NCBI RefSeq assembly: GCF_001293685.1
Contig: NZ_BCAG01000003.1
Span: 310,001-374,000 of the forward strand
Reading direction: 5' to 3'
DNA length: 64,000 bases
DNA from: Desulfatitalea tepidiphila
GTDB lineage: Bacteria; Desulfobacterota; Desulfobacteria; Desulfobacterales; Desulfosarcinaceae
Part shown: piece by piece, positions 43,286 through 52,267 of the stretch
Layout of the letters: every line of letters begins with the position of its first letter
Numbering within the stretch: the stretch's first letter is position 1
Program-made: the position numbers and the translations under genes
The notes under the pieces: model-generated
The model's input: the letters and a program-made list of their open reading frames with translations, nothing else
Databases searched by the model: none
Told to the model about the DNA's origin: nothing

Positions 43286-44008
43286 GTGATACAAGACCCC
43301 GCCACTGCCAACGATCCCCACTGTGCCCTGCGCGACACTTTGCTGCAGTTGTCACGGTGGGGATGTCAGGGGTTCGAGTGTTCGCCGCAGACCCTGGCGA
43401 TCCTGAACACCTGGTTCCGGCCGGTGCCGGCCGCTCCGTCTGAAGATGTCCCGGTGGACACCCTGGTCGCGATTCGAGACGATCTGGGAGATTGCCGCAG
43501 GTGCGGTCTGAGCGCCGGGCGGACCCACCTGGTGTTTGGGGAAGGCAACCCCAGGGCCGAGTTGATGTTCGTCGGCGAGGGCCCGGGGGCCGAGGAGGAC
43601 CGCAGCGGAAAGGTTTTTATCGGACCGGCCGGCCAGTTGCTCACCCGGATCATCGAGGCCATGCATCTGACCCGTGATCAGGTCTATATTTGCAATGTGG
43701 TCAAGTGCCGGCCGCCCGGCAACCGCAACCCGGAAGCCGTTGAGATTCAAACCTGCCGCCCTTTCCTCGAGCGCCAGATCAAGGTGGTCGGTCCCAAGGT
43801 GATCTGCGCCCTGGGCAGCGTCGCCACCCAGGTCCTGCTCGATACCGACCAGCCGGTATCCCGGTTGCGCGGCCGCTTTCACGACCGGAGCGGTATCAAA
43901 GTAATGCCCACCTACCATCCCGCATACCTGCTGCGCGAGCCGGACAAGAAGAAGCTGGTCTGGGAAGACGTGAAAAAGATCATGGCGTTCTTGCGGATCC
44001 CGCTATAG
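43286..44008 (+). CDS. Family 4 uracil-DNA glycosylase (Fe-S)
   Basis: This 240-residue enzyme of the thermophile/anaerobe type 4 UDG family removes uracil from DNA. The [4Fe-4S] ligands start with CRRCGLSAGRT near residue 71 and CRPPGNRNPE further on. Motifs MFVGEGPGAEEDRSGKVFIGPAG and HPAYLLR match the substrate pocket and the catalytic loop. The N-terminal 60 residues are unrelated to the fold and may be a linker. The start is GTG 43286. It follows coaBC by 9 bp. Confidence 0.9.
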   Translation: MIQDPATANDPHCALRDTLLQLSRWGCQGFECSPQTLAILNTWFRPVPAAPSEDVPVDTLVAIRDDLGDCRRCGLSAGRTHLVFGEGNPRAELMFVGEGPGAEEDRSGKVFIGPAGQLLTRIIEAMHLTRDQVYICNVVKCRPPGNRNPEAVEIQTCRPFLERQIKVVGPKVICALGSVATQVLLDTDQPVSRLRGRFHDRSGIKVMPTYHPAYLLREPDKKKLVWEDVKKIMAFLRIPL

Positions 44009-44057
44009 AATGTTTTAAAACGATCATGAGATGAAAATGGGATAAAGGAGAGGCTGC

Positions 44058-45356
44058 ATGCGTTGGATCCTGGGCTGGGCATGCATCGTCACGATGTTCA
44101 TAGGAGAACCGGCTTTCAGCGCCCGCGCCGAGACGGATACCGCGGGTACGGTCATGACCGTCGTCGTGGCCGATCCCATCGGTCCGGGGGTGGCCGAGTT
44201 TCTGGAAGACGCCATGGAGAAGGCCTCTGAGGCGGGGGCGGCCTGCCTGATCATCCAGCTCGATACGCCGGGAGGCGCGGTCGAGTCCATGCGCAGGATC
44301 GTTCAGGCGATCTACGCGTCCCAGATTCCCGTGGTGGTTTATGTCTCCCCGAGCGGTGCCCGGGCCGCTTCCGCGGGCGTGATGATCACCATGGCCGCCG
44401 ATATCGCAGCCATGGCGCCCGGCACCAACATCGGAGCGGCCCATCCGGTGGCCGGCGGCGGTCAGGAACTCGAGAAGACCATGACCGACAAGGTCGTCAA
44501 CGACCTGGTGGCCTTTACCCAGGGCATCGCCAAGCGTCGGGACCGCAACGGCGAGTGGGCAGAAAAGGCGATCCGCGAAAGCGTATCCGTGACTGCTGCC
44601 GAAGCCCTCGAACTCAATGTCATCGACCTGGTGGCAACAGACATGGCGGATCTGATCGCCAGGATCGACGGCCGGGAGATCCGCGGCAAGGGGAAGTTGA
44701 AGGTCGCCAGCGCCGAAGTCACCGAAATCACGCCCAATCTGCGCATTAAAATCCTCAAGGTGATCAGCGATCCCAACATCGCCTATATCCTGTTTATGAT
44801 CGGTCTGGCCGGGCTCTATTTCGAACTGTCCCAGCCTGGTGCCATCTTCCCGGGGGTCATCGGCGCCATTGCCCTCATTTTGGCCTTCTTCTCCTTTCAG
44901 ACGCTTCCGGTGAACATCGCCGGCATTCTCCTGATCCTGCTGGCGGTGATCTTTTTCATCCTGGAGATCAAGGTCACCAGTTTCGGCATGCTCAGCGTGG
45001 CCGGGGTGCTGAGCCTGGTTCTCGGATCACTCATGCTGTTCAAAGGCGCCGGTCCCGAATTCCAGGTGGCCTGGCAGCTGTTGATCCCGACCGTACTGAC
45101 CATTTCCGGCTTTTTCATCGCCGTGGTGACCCTCGTGGTCCGGGCCCATGCCCATCGGCCCTATGGCGGTTCGGAGGGCCTCGTCGGTGAGGTGGGGCTG
45201 GTGAAACAGGCCGATGGGCAGGAGGGAAAGGTCCTGGTGCACGGGGAGTTGTGGCGGGCCCGTTTCAAAGAACCGGTCGCCGTCGGCAGCAAGGTGGTCG
45301 TGAAAGCGGTGGACCGGTTGACCATCACGGTGGCGCCATTAAAAAAAGAAGCGTGA
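44058..45356 (+). CDS. NfeD-family membrane-bound serine protease
   Basis: This 432-residue long-form NfeD protein has a signal peptide (about 1-25). A ClpP-like protease domain follows (about 32-240) with LIIQLDTPGGAVESMR and the nucleophile Ser105 in GARAASAGVMI. Four TM helices (about 235-350) and a C-terminal OB-type NfeD domain (SEGLVGEVGLVKQADGQEGKV) follow. Long NfeD proteins cleave stomatin-type partners, and the stomatin-like gene lies 89 bp downstream, which makes the pairing convincing. Confidence 0.92.
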   Translation: MRWILGWACIVTMFIGEPAFSARAETDTAGTVMTVVVADPIGPGVAEFLEDAMEKASEAGAACLIIQLDTPGGAVESMRRIVQAIYASQIPVVVYVSPSGARAASAGVMITMAADIAAMAPGTNIGAAHPVAGGGQELEKTMTDKVVNDLVAFTQGIAKRRDRNGEWAEKAIRESVSVTAAEALELNVIDLVATDMADLIARIDGREIRGKGKLKVASAEVTEITPNLRIKILKVISDPNIAYILFMIGLAGLYFELSQPGAIFPGVIGAIALILAFFSFQTLPVNIAGILLILLAVIFFILEIKVTSFGMLSVAGVLSLVLGSLMLFKGAGPEFQVAWQLLIPTVLTISGFFIAVVTLVVRAHAHRPYGGSEGLVGEVGLVKQADGQEGKVLVHGELWRARFKEPVAVGSKVVVKAVDRLTITVAPLKKEA

Positions 45357-45445
45357 AACCGATGGGCCGACGATCGGCAACCGCAGGTTCCATCGGGCCG
45401 ATCGATCATTTGTGAATCCGAACGGCTACACATGGAGGTGTTTGC

Positions 45446-46195
45446 ATGTTTGCACCATTTGTCACCATCGTCGTCCTGGTGCTGCTCTTTCTTTGGTCGG
45501 CCATCAAAATTCTCAACGAATACGAGCGCGGCGTCATCTTCCGTCTGGGGCGCGTGATTCAGGCCAAGGGACCCGGGTTGATCATTTTAATACCCGTGAT
45601 CGACCGCATGCAGCGGGTGAGCATGCGCCTGGTGGCCATGGATGTCGACCCCCAGGATGTCATCACGCGGGACAACGTGTCGGTCAAGGTCAACGCGGTG
45701 ATCTATTTCAGAGTCGTGGATCCGACCAAGGCGATTGTGGAAGTGGAGAACTACGGTTATGCCATGTCCCAGCTGGCCCAGACGACCCTGCGCAGTGTCT
45801 GCGGTCAGGCCGAGCTGGACGAACTGCTCTCGGATCGGGAAAAGATCAACAACCAGCTTCAGGAGATCCTGGACACTCATACCGACCCCTGGGGTATCAA
45901 GGTGGCCACCGTCGAGTTGAAACATATCGATCTGCCCGCGGAAATGCAGCGTGCCATGGCCAAGCAGGCCGAAGCCGAACGAGAACGGCGCGCCAAGGTG
46001 ATCAACGCCGAGGGTGAATACCAGGCCGCCAACCGACTGGCGGAGGCCGCCCAGATCATCGCCGATCATCCCATGGCCATGCAGCTGCGCTATTTGCAGA
46101 CCATGCGCGAAATGGCATCGGAGAACAACTCCACCACCATCTTTCCCTTACCCATCGATCTATTCAGGATATTCATGGAGCGCAAGAAGGATTAG
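45446..46195 (+). CDS. SPFH/band 7 protein (slipin)
   Basis: This 249-residue protein has one N-terminal TM (about 5-22) followed by the band 7 domain: [52 protein letters not shown] and [21 protein letters not shown]. Slipins form membrane scaffolds and are partners of NfeD proteases. Its place directly after the NfeD gene follows a widespread bacterial two-gene module. The C terminus ends in ERKKD. Confidence 0.94.
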   Translation: MFAPFVTIVVLVLLFLWSAIKILNEYERGVIFRLGRVIQAKGPGLIILIPVIDRMQRVSMRLVAMDVDPQDVITRDNVSVKVNAVIYFRVVDPTKAIVEVENYGYAMSQLAQTTLRSVCGQAELDELLSDREKINNQLQEILDTHTDPWGIKVATVELKHIDLPAEMQRAMAKQAEAERERRAKVINAEGEYQAANRLAEAAQIIADHPMAMQLRYLQTMREMASENNSTTIFPLPIDLFRIFMERKKD

Positions 46196-46212
46196 CGCAA
46201 CGCAGATATTGG
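46195..46212 (-). repeat. ATATCTGCGTTGCGC-type repeat, copy 3 (inverted)
   Basis: The reverse complement reads CCAATATCTGCGTTGCGC, the same element as 21171-21188 in the opposite direction. It overlaps the last base of the slipin stop codon. Confidence 0.5.
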
Positions 46213-46241
46213 ACTTTTTGCGGTATCGTCTCGCTTGAACA

Positions 46242-46271
46242 TTGACATTTTATAGCGGGATAGGTTAGTTA
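46242..46271 (+). promoter_or_regulatory. Sigma-70-like promoter
   Basis: TTGACA (46242-46247) is followed after 17-18 bp by TTAGTT/TAGTTA (46265-46271). The -35 is perfect and the -10 is weak. It would drive the leader or structured RNA at 46278-46400 and the Rho-N gene. Confidence 0.45.
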
Positions 46272-46277
46272 TGCCCT

Positions 46278-46400
46278 TTTAAGATGAGAGCCGAGGCCCC
46301 ATGGATGCCTTGGTGTTGCGCCTGCCCGGTCGGTTGCGTCGGGGCGAGGGCCCAACCCGGGCTTGCATGCCGTGGCCGTCTATTTTGGGAACTTTAGCGG
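46278..46400 (+). ncRNA. Candidate structured RNA or long 5' leader upstream of the Rho-N gene
   Basis: This stretch can fold into one long irregular hairpin: GGCC (46295-46298) with GGCC (46374-46377), GGATGC (46303-46308) with GCATGCC (46365-46371), GCCCGG (46324-46329) with CCGGGC (46357-46362) and GTTG (46333-46336) with CAAC (46353-46356). There is a promoter just upstream and no open frame. It could be a stand-alone RNA or an mRNA leader. I do not recognise a known family. Confidence 0.25.
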
Positions 46401-46463
46401 AGGTTCAAAACAGCCTCCGCTGCTGCTTTGCGACCGACGACCGGAAAGGAGAAGTGAACGAAG

Positions 46464-46790
46464 ATGGGGGGTAAGAAAAAAGACGTAAAGGAAAAGCCGC
46501 TCGATAAAATGACGGTGAAGGAGTTGCGGGAGATCGCCCTTCAAATCGAGGGGCTGGTCGGCGTTCATGGGATGAACAAACCGGAATTACTGGAAGTGAT
46601 AAAAGAGGTCAGAGGGATCACCGATTCCCCCAAGGCCAAGACCGGGGCTTCGACCAAGGAGATCAAAAGCAAACTCAAGGGGCTGAAAACCAAACGTCAG
46701 GAAGCCTTGGCCGCAAGAGACAAGACCTTGGCCACCCGCTTCCGGCGGCAGATATCCAAGCTGAAGAAGAAAACCCGAAGGGCGGCTTAG
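46464..46790 (+). CDS. Small basic protein with Rho N-terminal-like domain
   Basis: The 108-residue protein begins with a lysine-rich tail, then a SAP-like Rho_N helix pair (MTVKELREIALQIEG and MNKPELLEVIKEVRG). A strongly basic C-terminal region follows (LKTKRQEALAARDKTLATRFRRQISKLKKKTRRAA). The Rho_N fold binds nucleic acids, so RNA or DNA binding is likely. It is not a full Rho factor. The ATG follows GGAAAGGAG. The role is unknown. Confidence 0.7.
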   Translation: MGGKKKDVKEKPLDKMTVKELREIALQIEGLVGVHGMNKPELLEVIKEVRGITDSPKAKTGASTKEIKSKLKGLKTKRQEALAARDKTLATRFRRQISKLKKKTRRAA

Positions 46791-46931
46791 GCGTTGCGAC
46801 ATCCGGCGGCATGGATCAGGTGGATGCCGTCGTGCGACGGCCGCAATCCCTTGGGAGGCACGTGATGGGAACCGGCCACCGGGTCTGGATGCGGCCGGTT
46901 CCGCCTACCATTTACGGGGAATCGGCAAACC

Positions 46932-47864
46932 ATGGGATCGACTCTGCTGCTCGTCTCTATCGATCGTTTCATTGAAAGCCTGGCGGCCGAAAAGGGGTAT
47001 TCGGCCCATACGCTGCGGGCCTATCGCCACGACCTTGAAGAGCTGGCGGATTACATGGCCGGAGCGGCGGACGACCCGAAGCGTGAAGGCCGGCGTCTGA
47101 CCTTGAAGGTCGGCGAGGTGGATGCCATGCAATTACGCGGCTACCTCGCTTTTTTGCACAGCCGTAACCGCAAGACGACCATCGCACGTAAACTGGCGTC
47201 GATCCGTTCTTTCTTCAAACATTTGCAACGTCTTGGCCAGGTCCGCGACAATCCCACGGAAAACGTGCCGACCCCCAAACACGGCAAGCCCATACCCAAT
47301 TACCTTTCGGTCGACGACATGTTCCGGCTGCTGGATGCCGTTGTTCCCGAGGATCTGTTGGGCCTGCGCAACCGGGCGATCCTGGAGACCCTCTACTCGG
47401 GAGGTGTGCGGGTGTCGGAATTGGCCGGTCTGAATGTGTCCGATGTGGATTTGCGCAGCGGGATCATGCGGGTGCTGGGCAAGGGGAACAAACAACGCAT
47501 CGTTCCCATCGGCGAGAAGGCGGTGGGGGCCATCCGGGCCTATCGCGGCGCCCTGTCCGAGGGGCACGGCGAGCCATTGGCCGACGACGGCGCCCTCTTT
47601 CTCAACAAGGATCTGGGTCGGTTGACCACGAGGTCCATTGCCCGGGTTGTGGATAAATTCGCACGGGCCTGCGGCTTGCAGATGGGCGTGTCGCCCCATG
47701 CCCTGCGCCATTCCTTCGCCACCCACCTGCTCGACGCGGGTGCTGATCTGCGATCGGTGCAGGAGTTGCTGGGACATCGCAGCCTCTCCACTACCCAGCG
47801 CTATACCCATGTGAGTATCGACCGGTTGATGGCCGCTTACGACAAGGCCCACCCCCGGCGATAG
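46932..47864 (+). CDS. xerC: Tyrosine recombinase XerC
   Basis: This 310-residue recombinase resolves chromosome dimers. It has an N-terminal SAM-like core-binding domain (about 1-105) and a catalytic domain with the conserved Arg in LYSGGVRVSELAGL, HALRHSFATHLLDAG, LGHRSLSTTQRYTHVS and nucleophile Tyr291. It lies 28 bp before hslV and is in the conserved xerC-hslV-hslU order of proteobacteria and firmicutes. It is a housekeeping gene, not a phage integrase. Confidence 0.94.
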   Translation: MGSTLLLVSIDRFIESLAAEKGYSAHTLRAYRHDLEELADYMAGAADDPKREGRRLTLKVGEVDAMQLRGYLAFLHSRNRKTTIARKLASIRSFFKHLQRLGQVRDNPTENVPTPKHGKPIPNYLSVDDMFRLLDAVVPEDLLGLRNRAILETLYSGGVRVSELAGLNVSDVDLRSGIMRVLGKGNKQRIVPIGEKAVGAIRAYRGALSEGHGEPLADDGALFLNKDLGRLTTRSIARVVDKFARACGLQMGVSPHALRHSFATHLLDAGADLRSVQELLGHRSLSTTQRYTHVSIDRLMAAYDKAHPRR

Positions 47865-47891
47865 GCGTGTTTAACGAAAGGCAGGCAGCGC

Positions 47892-48464
47892 ATGACGCAA
47901 ACGAGCCATGGTTTTCACGGCACCACCATTCTGGCCCTGCGCCATGGGGGACGCGTGGTCCTGGCCGGTGACGGACAGGTCACCATGAACAACACCGTGA
48001 TCAAGCACAAGGCGCGAAAGGTTCGCCGGATTTACAATGACCGGATCGTAGTCGGATTTGCCGGTGCCACGGCCGATGCCATGAATCTGTCCGAGCGTCT
48101 GGAAACCAAACTCGAGCGCTACAACGGCAATCTGACCCGCAGTGCCGTCGAGCTGGCGCGGGATTGGCGCACCGACAAGATGCTGCGGCGGCTGGAAGCG
48201 TTGATGATTGCCGCCGATCCCCAGAAGCTGTTTTTGATATCGGGAACGGGCGATGTGATCGAACCGGATGAAGGGGTCATCGGAATCGGTTCGGGTGGCG
48301 TGGCGGCCCAGGCGGCGGCCACCGCCCTGCTTCGACACACCTCCCTGGATGCCCGCCAGGTGGCCGAGGCCGCCATGCGGATCGCCTCCGGCCTTTGTGT
48401 TTTTACCAACGAGCATTTTACCATCGAAGAGATGACTTACGATGCAGGACCTGAAACCGTCTGA
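47892..48464 (+). CDS. hslV: HslV (ClpQ) proteasome-like peptidase
   Basis: This 190-residue Ntn hydrolase forms the proteolytic ring of HslUV. The catalytic N-terminal Thr is Thr11 (FHGTTILAL), so a short 10-residue prosequence must be removed, as in many non-enteric HslV proteins. The conserved [15 protein letters not shown] and FAGATADA follow. The stop overlaps the hslU start by 23 bp. Confidence 0.94.
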   Translation: MTQTSHGFHGTTILALRHGGRVVLAGDGQVTMNNTVIKHKARKVRRIYNDRIVVGFAGATADAMNLSERLETKLERYNGNLTRSAVELARDWRTDKMLRRLEALMIAADPQKLFLISGTGDVIEPDEGVIGIGSGGVAAQAAATALLRHTSLDARQVAEAAMRIASGLCVFTNEHFTIEEMTYDAGPETV

Positions 48465-49815
48465 GATTGTTGCCGAACTCGATCGTTACATCATCGGCCA
48501 GGGCAAAGCCAAGCGATCGGTGGCCATCGCCTTGCGCAACCGATGGCGCCGCAGGCAGGTGCCGGAGGAGTTGCGCGATGAGATCGCGCCCAAAAACATC
48601 ATCCTGATCGGTCCCACGGGGGTGGGCAAAACGGAAATCGCCCGCCGCTTGTCACTGATGACCGACTCCCCCTTTTACAAGGTGGAAGCCTCCAAGTTCA
48701 CCGAGGTGGGGTATGTGGGCCGCGATGTGGAATCCATGGTGCGCGACCTGGTGGAGTTGACGGTCAATGCGGTCAAGCAGGCCGAGCAGGAGGCGGTCCA
48801 GGAGCGGGCGCGCGCCATTGCCGAGGAACGCATGCTCGATTTGCTGCTGCCCAAGTCCGGCGGCCAGGAGCCGGTCAAGCGTGAAGGCGGGGGAGAAACG
48901 GCCCTGGAGTTGGTCGCTGGCGCCGGAGAAGAACACAGCTCCACCCGCGAGAAGCTGCGGCGCATGCTGCGGGACGGAAAGTTGGACAATCGCTTCGTGG
49001 ATTTGGATCTGCCCGATCGATCCGGCCCCATGGTGGAGATTTTTTCCAATATGGGCATGGAGGAGATGGGTATCAATTTCAAGGACATGCTTGGTGGTCT
49101 GCTGCCCAGGAATGTCAAACGCCGCAAGATAAAGGTACCCGAGGCGCTCAAAATTCTGACCCAGGAGGAGGCCCAGAACCTCATCGACATGGACAAGGTG
49201 GTGCGCACCGCCATTGCCAAGGTCGAAGAGTCGGGCATCATCTTCCTGGATGAAATCGATAAGATCGTGGCCAAAAGCTCGGGCCAGGGCCCCGATGTGT
49301 CGCGGGAGGGGGTGCAGCGTGACCTGCTGCCCATTGTCGAAGGCAGTTCGGTCAACACCAAATATGGGCCTGTGCGTTCCGACCATATTCTGTTCATCGC
49401 CTCGGGCGCCTTTCACGCCATCAAGCCTTCGGACCTGATTCCGGAGTTGCAGGGCCGGTTTCCCATCAGGGTGGAGCTGGATGCATTGGGGCGTGAAGAG
49501 TTCGCCCGCATCCTGACAGAGCCGCGCAATGCCTTGGTACTCCAGTATATCGCCCTGCTGAAGACCGATGGGGTGGATCTTGAATTCGGCGGCGACGCCA
49601 TCGCGCGCATCGCCGCCATTGCCGAAGAGGTCAACGAGAGCACCGAGAATATCGGGGCGCGCCGGCTGCATACCCTGATGGAGTGCTTGCTTGAAGACGT
49701 ACTCTTCGATGCACCGTGCGAGGGGATGTCCCGGGTGGTGGTCGATGCCGATTATGTGGATGCCAAGCTGAAGGCGCTGAAGGAAGACGAGGATTTGAGT
49801 CGGTATATTTTATAA
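48442..49815 (+). CDS. hslU: HslU (ClpY) AAA+ unfoldase
   Basis: This 457-residue AAA+ ATPase unfolds substrates for HslV. Walker A is GPTGVGKT (57-64). The pore region has [23 protein letters not shown], and Walker B is [11 protein letters not shown] family-specific intermediate domain (about 115-240) and the C-terminal sensor region [19 protein letters not shown] are present. It overlaps the end of hslV, giving a coupled two-gene module. Confidence 0.95.
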   Translation: MQDLKPSEIVAELDRYIIGQGKAKRSVAIALRNRWRRRQVPEELRDEIAPKNIILIGPTGVGKTEIARRLSLMTDSPFYKVEASKFTEVGYVGRDVESMVRDLVELTVNAVKQAEQEAVQERARAIAEERMLDLLLPKSGGQEPVKREGGGETALELVAGAGEEHSSTREKLRRMLRDGKLDNRFVDLDLPDRSGPMVEIFSNMGMEEMGINFKDMLGGLLPRNVKRRKIKVPEALKILTQEEAQNLIDMDKVVRTAIAKVEESGIIFLDEIDKIVAKSSGQGPDVSREGVQRDLLPIVEGSSVNTKYGPVRSDHILFIASGAFHAIKPSDLIPELQGRFPIRVELDALGREEFARILTEPRNALVLQYIALLKTDGVDLEFGGDAIARIAAIAEEVNESTENIGARRLHTLMECLLEDVLFDAPCEGMSRVVVDADYVDAKLKALKEDEDLSRYIL

Positions 49816-49820
49816 AAGAA

Positions 49821-49852
49821 GAGTGTTAAGTTTGAAGTGCCAAGTCTAAAGT
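49821..49852 (+). repeat. Heptad AAGTNNN repeat upstream of argB
   Basis: A GAGT at 49821 and AAGT at 49828, 49835, 49842 and 49849 recur every 7 bp. The stretch continues into GAAGGAATATCTGTCGA, 19 bp before the argB start. It is the same family as the lptE and argG copies. Confidence 0.65.
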
Positions 49853-49870
49853 GAAGGAATATCTGTCGAA

Positions 49871-50764
49871 ATGGAAGCACACATTCCCAAGGCCTCGGTC
49901 GCCGAGATTCTGATCGAGGCGCTGCCTTACATCCGTAGTTTCAGCGGCACGACCGTGGTCATCAAATACGGCGGTCACGCCATGGTGGACGAACAGTTGA
50001 AGGAAGATTTCGCCCGGGACATTTCACTTCTCAAGCTGGTCGGCGTGCATCCGGTGGTCGTCCATGGCGGCGGCCCCCAGATCAATTCGGTTCTGGACCA
50101 GATGGGCATCCGGCCGAAGTTCGTTCGCGGTATGCGCATGACCGACGGGGCCACCATGGATGTGGTGGAGATGGTGCTGGGCGGCAAGGTGAACAAATCC
50201 ATCGTGGCCCAGATCAACCAGCAGGGCGTCCGGGCCGTCGGATTGAGCGGCAAGGACGGCGGCTTGATCCAGGCGGAGAAGATGCAGATCGTCTTCCAGG
50301 AAGATGCCACCAAGCCGCCTGAAATCATCGACCCCGGCATGGTCGGCCAGGTGACCCGCATCAACCCGGCGATCATCCACACCCTGGCCAAGGAGGGGTT
50401 CATCCCCATCATCGCGCCGGTGGGCGTGGGCGAGAACGGCGAAACCTACAACATCAACGCCGACCTGGTGGCCAGCCATATCGCCATGGCCCTCAATGCC
50501 GGACGCCTGATCCTGATGACCGATGTGGACGGCGTCCTGGACGATGAGGGGCGGCTCATCTCCTCGATCGACGCGGCCACGGCCAAGGAGATGATCGAGA
50601 AGCAGAAGATCACCGGCGGCATGATTCCCAAGATCGAATATGCGCTCGAAGCCCTCAAAGGCGGCGTGAAAAAGGTGCCCATCATCAACGGCAAGCGGCG
50701 CCATGCGATTCTACTGGAGTTGTTTACGGATCAGGGGATCGGCACAGAAGTTACCCTGAGGTAG
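49871..50764 (+). CDS. argB: Acetylglutamate kinase
   Basis: This 297-residue enzyme phosphorylates N-acetyl-L-glutamate, the second step of arginine synthesis. It shows the amino acid kinase fold: [10 protein letters not shown] near the N terminus, [48 protein letters not shown], and [12 protein letters not shown]. It carries the N-terminal extension ([19 protein letters not shown]) linked to arginine feedback inhibition in other bacteria. It starts the arg gene run. Confidence 0.95.
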   Translation: MEAHIPKASVAEILIEALPYIRSFSGTTVVIKYGGHAMVDEQLKEDFARDISLLKLVGVHPVVVHGGGPQINSVLDQMGIRPKFVRGMRMTDGATMDVVEMVLGGKVNKSIVAQINQQGVRAVGLSGKDGGLIQAEKMQIVFQEDATKPPEIIDPGMVGQVTRINPAIIHTLAKEGFIPIIAPVGVGENGETYNINADLVASHIAMALNAGRLILMTDVDGVLDDEGRLISSIDAATAKEMIEKQKITGGMIPKIEYALEALKGGVKKVPIINGKRRHAILLELFTDQGIGTEVTLR

Positions 50765-50879
50765 TGTTCATCCAGGGCAAACATCCCTTGGTTCGGGCCT
50801 GGATTCCCGCCTTACCCTTGATGGCTCCAGGTAGTAAAGATCAAACGTCAATAGTGAAGTGATGATTTCAGAGGCGTAT

Positions 50880-52061
50880 ATGGATATCAAGCAGACGGCT
50901 GACAAACACATTGCCAATACCTATGCACGTTATCCCCTGGCCCTGGTGAGGGGCGAGGGGTGCCGGGTCTGGGACGACGAGGGGCGGTCCTACGTGGATT
51001 TTATCGCCGGGATCGCGGTATGTAATCTGGGTCACGCCCATCCGGCGCTGGTGGAAACGCTGACGGCCCAGGCACGTAAGTTGTGGCATGTTTCCAATCT
51101 ATTTTATACCCAACCCCAGGCGGAACTGGCGGCCTGGCTGACAGAGCACAGCTTTGCCGACCGGGTGTTTTTCGCCAACAGCGGGGCGGAGGCCAACGAG
51201 GCGGCCATCAAACTGGCCCGGCGCTATTTCAAGGAGAACGGCGCCGCCGAGCGCTACCGGATGGTGAGCATGAAGCAGTCGTTTCACGGCCGCACCATGG
51301 CGACCTTGTCGGCCACCGGTCAGGAGAAGGTGCGCAAGGGGTACGACCCGATCCTGGAAGGTTTCGATTTCGTTGCTTTCAACGACATCGAAGAGCTCGC
51401 CTGCGCCATCGGTCCTGCGACCTGCGCCGTCATGCTCGAGCCCATTCAAGGCGAGGGCGGGGTGGTCGTTCCGCATCGCGACTATCTGGCCCAGGTGCGC
51501 AAACTGTGCGACGAATCCGGTTGCCTGCTGATTTACGATGAAGTCCAGACCGGAATGGGGCGCACGGGCAAATTATTCGCCTACGAGCACTCCGGGATTG
51601 CGCCCGACATTCTGACCCTGGCAAAGGCCTTGGGCAACGGGTTGCCCATCGGTGCCATGCTGGCCACCGAACGGGTCGCATCGGCCTTCGTGCCCGGCGC
51701 TCATGCCACCACCTTCGGCGGCACACCCCTGGTGACGTCGGTGGCCTTGAAAGTCCTCAAGCTGATTGTGGAAGAGGGCATTCTCGACGAGGTTCAACCT
51801 AAGGGGGACTATTTTCGCAGCGGCCTGGAAAAACTCAAATCCAAATACCCGGTCATCGAGGAGGTCCGTGGCAAGGGCTTGCTCGTGGGCGCCCGCCTGA
51901 ACATCCCCGGTGCGCCGATCGTCAATGCCTGCATGGAGCGCGGCTACCTGATCAACTGCGTCCAGGACAATATCCTGCGTTTCGCCCCGCCCCTGATCAT
52001 CAGCCGGGAAGAGATTGATGGGGTTTTGGATTGTCTGGATGAAGTTTTTACTACCATATAA
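50880..52061 (+). CDS. argD: Acetylornithine aminotransferase
   Basis: This 393-residue PLP enzyme is read from ATG 50880 (MDIKQTADKHI), with AGAGG 6 bases upstream; an upstream GTG would add seven residues. It shows the class III aminotransferase motifs: NSGAEANEAAIKLAR, KQSFHGRTMATLSATGQ, YDEVQTGMGRTGKLFAYE and the PLP-binding Lys249 in LTLAKALGNGLPIGA. It transfers the amino group in the acetylornithine step and often also acts on succinyl-diaminopimelate, which fits the dapF gene nearby. Confidence 0.95.
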   Translation: MDIKQTADKHIANTYARYPLALVRGEGCRVWDDEGRSYVDFIAGIAVCNLGHAHPALVETLTAQARKLWHVSNLFYTQPQAELAAWLTEHSFADRVFFANSGAEANEAAIKLARRYFKENGAAERYRMVSMKQSFHGRTMATLSATGQEKVRKGYDPILEGFDFVAFNDIEELACAIGPATCAVMLEPIQGEGGVVVPHRDYLAQVRKLCDESGCLLIYDEVQTGMGRTGKLFAYEHSGIAPDILTLAKALGNGLPIGAMLATERVASAFVPGAHATTFGGTPLVTSVALKVLKLIVEEGILDEVQPKGDYFRSGLEKLKSKYPVIEEVRGKGLLVGARLNIPGAPIVNACMERGYLINCVQDNILRFAPPLIISREEIDGVLDCLDEVFTTI

Positions 52062-52095
52062 GTAAAAAACGGCGATCGTTTGCAAAGATAGCGTT

Positions 52096-52245
52096 AAGTA
52101 AGAAGTGTTAAGTTTAAAGTGTAAAGGTTAAAGTGGTGGAATTCTGTCGATTTGATACTCTCCCGTCACATTTCCGGGCCGAGCAGCAAAATTTTAATCG
52201 ACAGCATTCATTCACTTTAGACTTAAAACTTCACACTTAAAACTC
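52096..52245. repeat. Inverted pair of heptad repeats between argD and argG
   Basis: On the plus strand AAGT or AAGG units lie at 52096, 52103, 52110, 52117, 52124 and 52131. In the opposite direction ACTT units lie at 52214, 52221, 52228 and 52235, with ACTC at 52242. Inside, CTGTCGAT (52144-52151) pairs with ATCGACAG (52197-52204). Together they can form an imperfect hairpin of about 150 bases. This fills most of the 206-bp argD-argG gap. Confidence 0.65.
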
Positions 52246-52267
52246 ATTTTTAAAGGAGATTCCAACC

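Noticed and set aside
46932-47864. Tyrosine recombinase considered as a mobile-element integrase
   Set aside because: It is directly linked to hslVU in the conserved xerC-hslV-hslU order and has normal XerC length; no island boundary is near.
52096-52245. Heptad repeats considered as a CRISPR array
   Set aside because: The unit is 7 bp with no spacers of constant length and no cas genes in the window.
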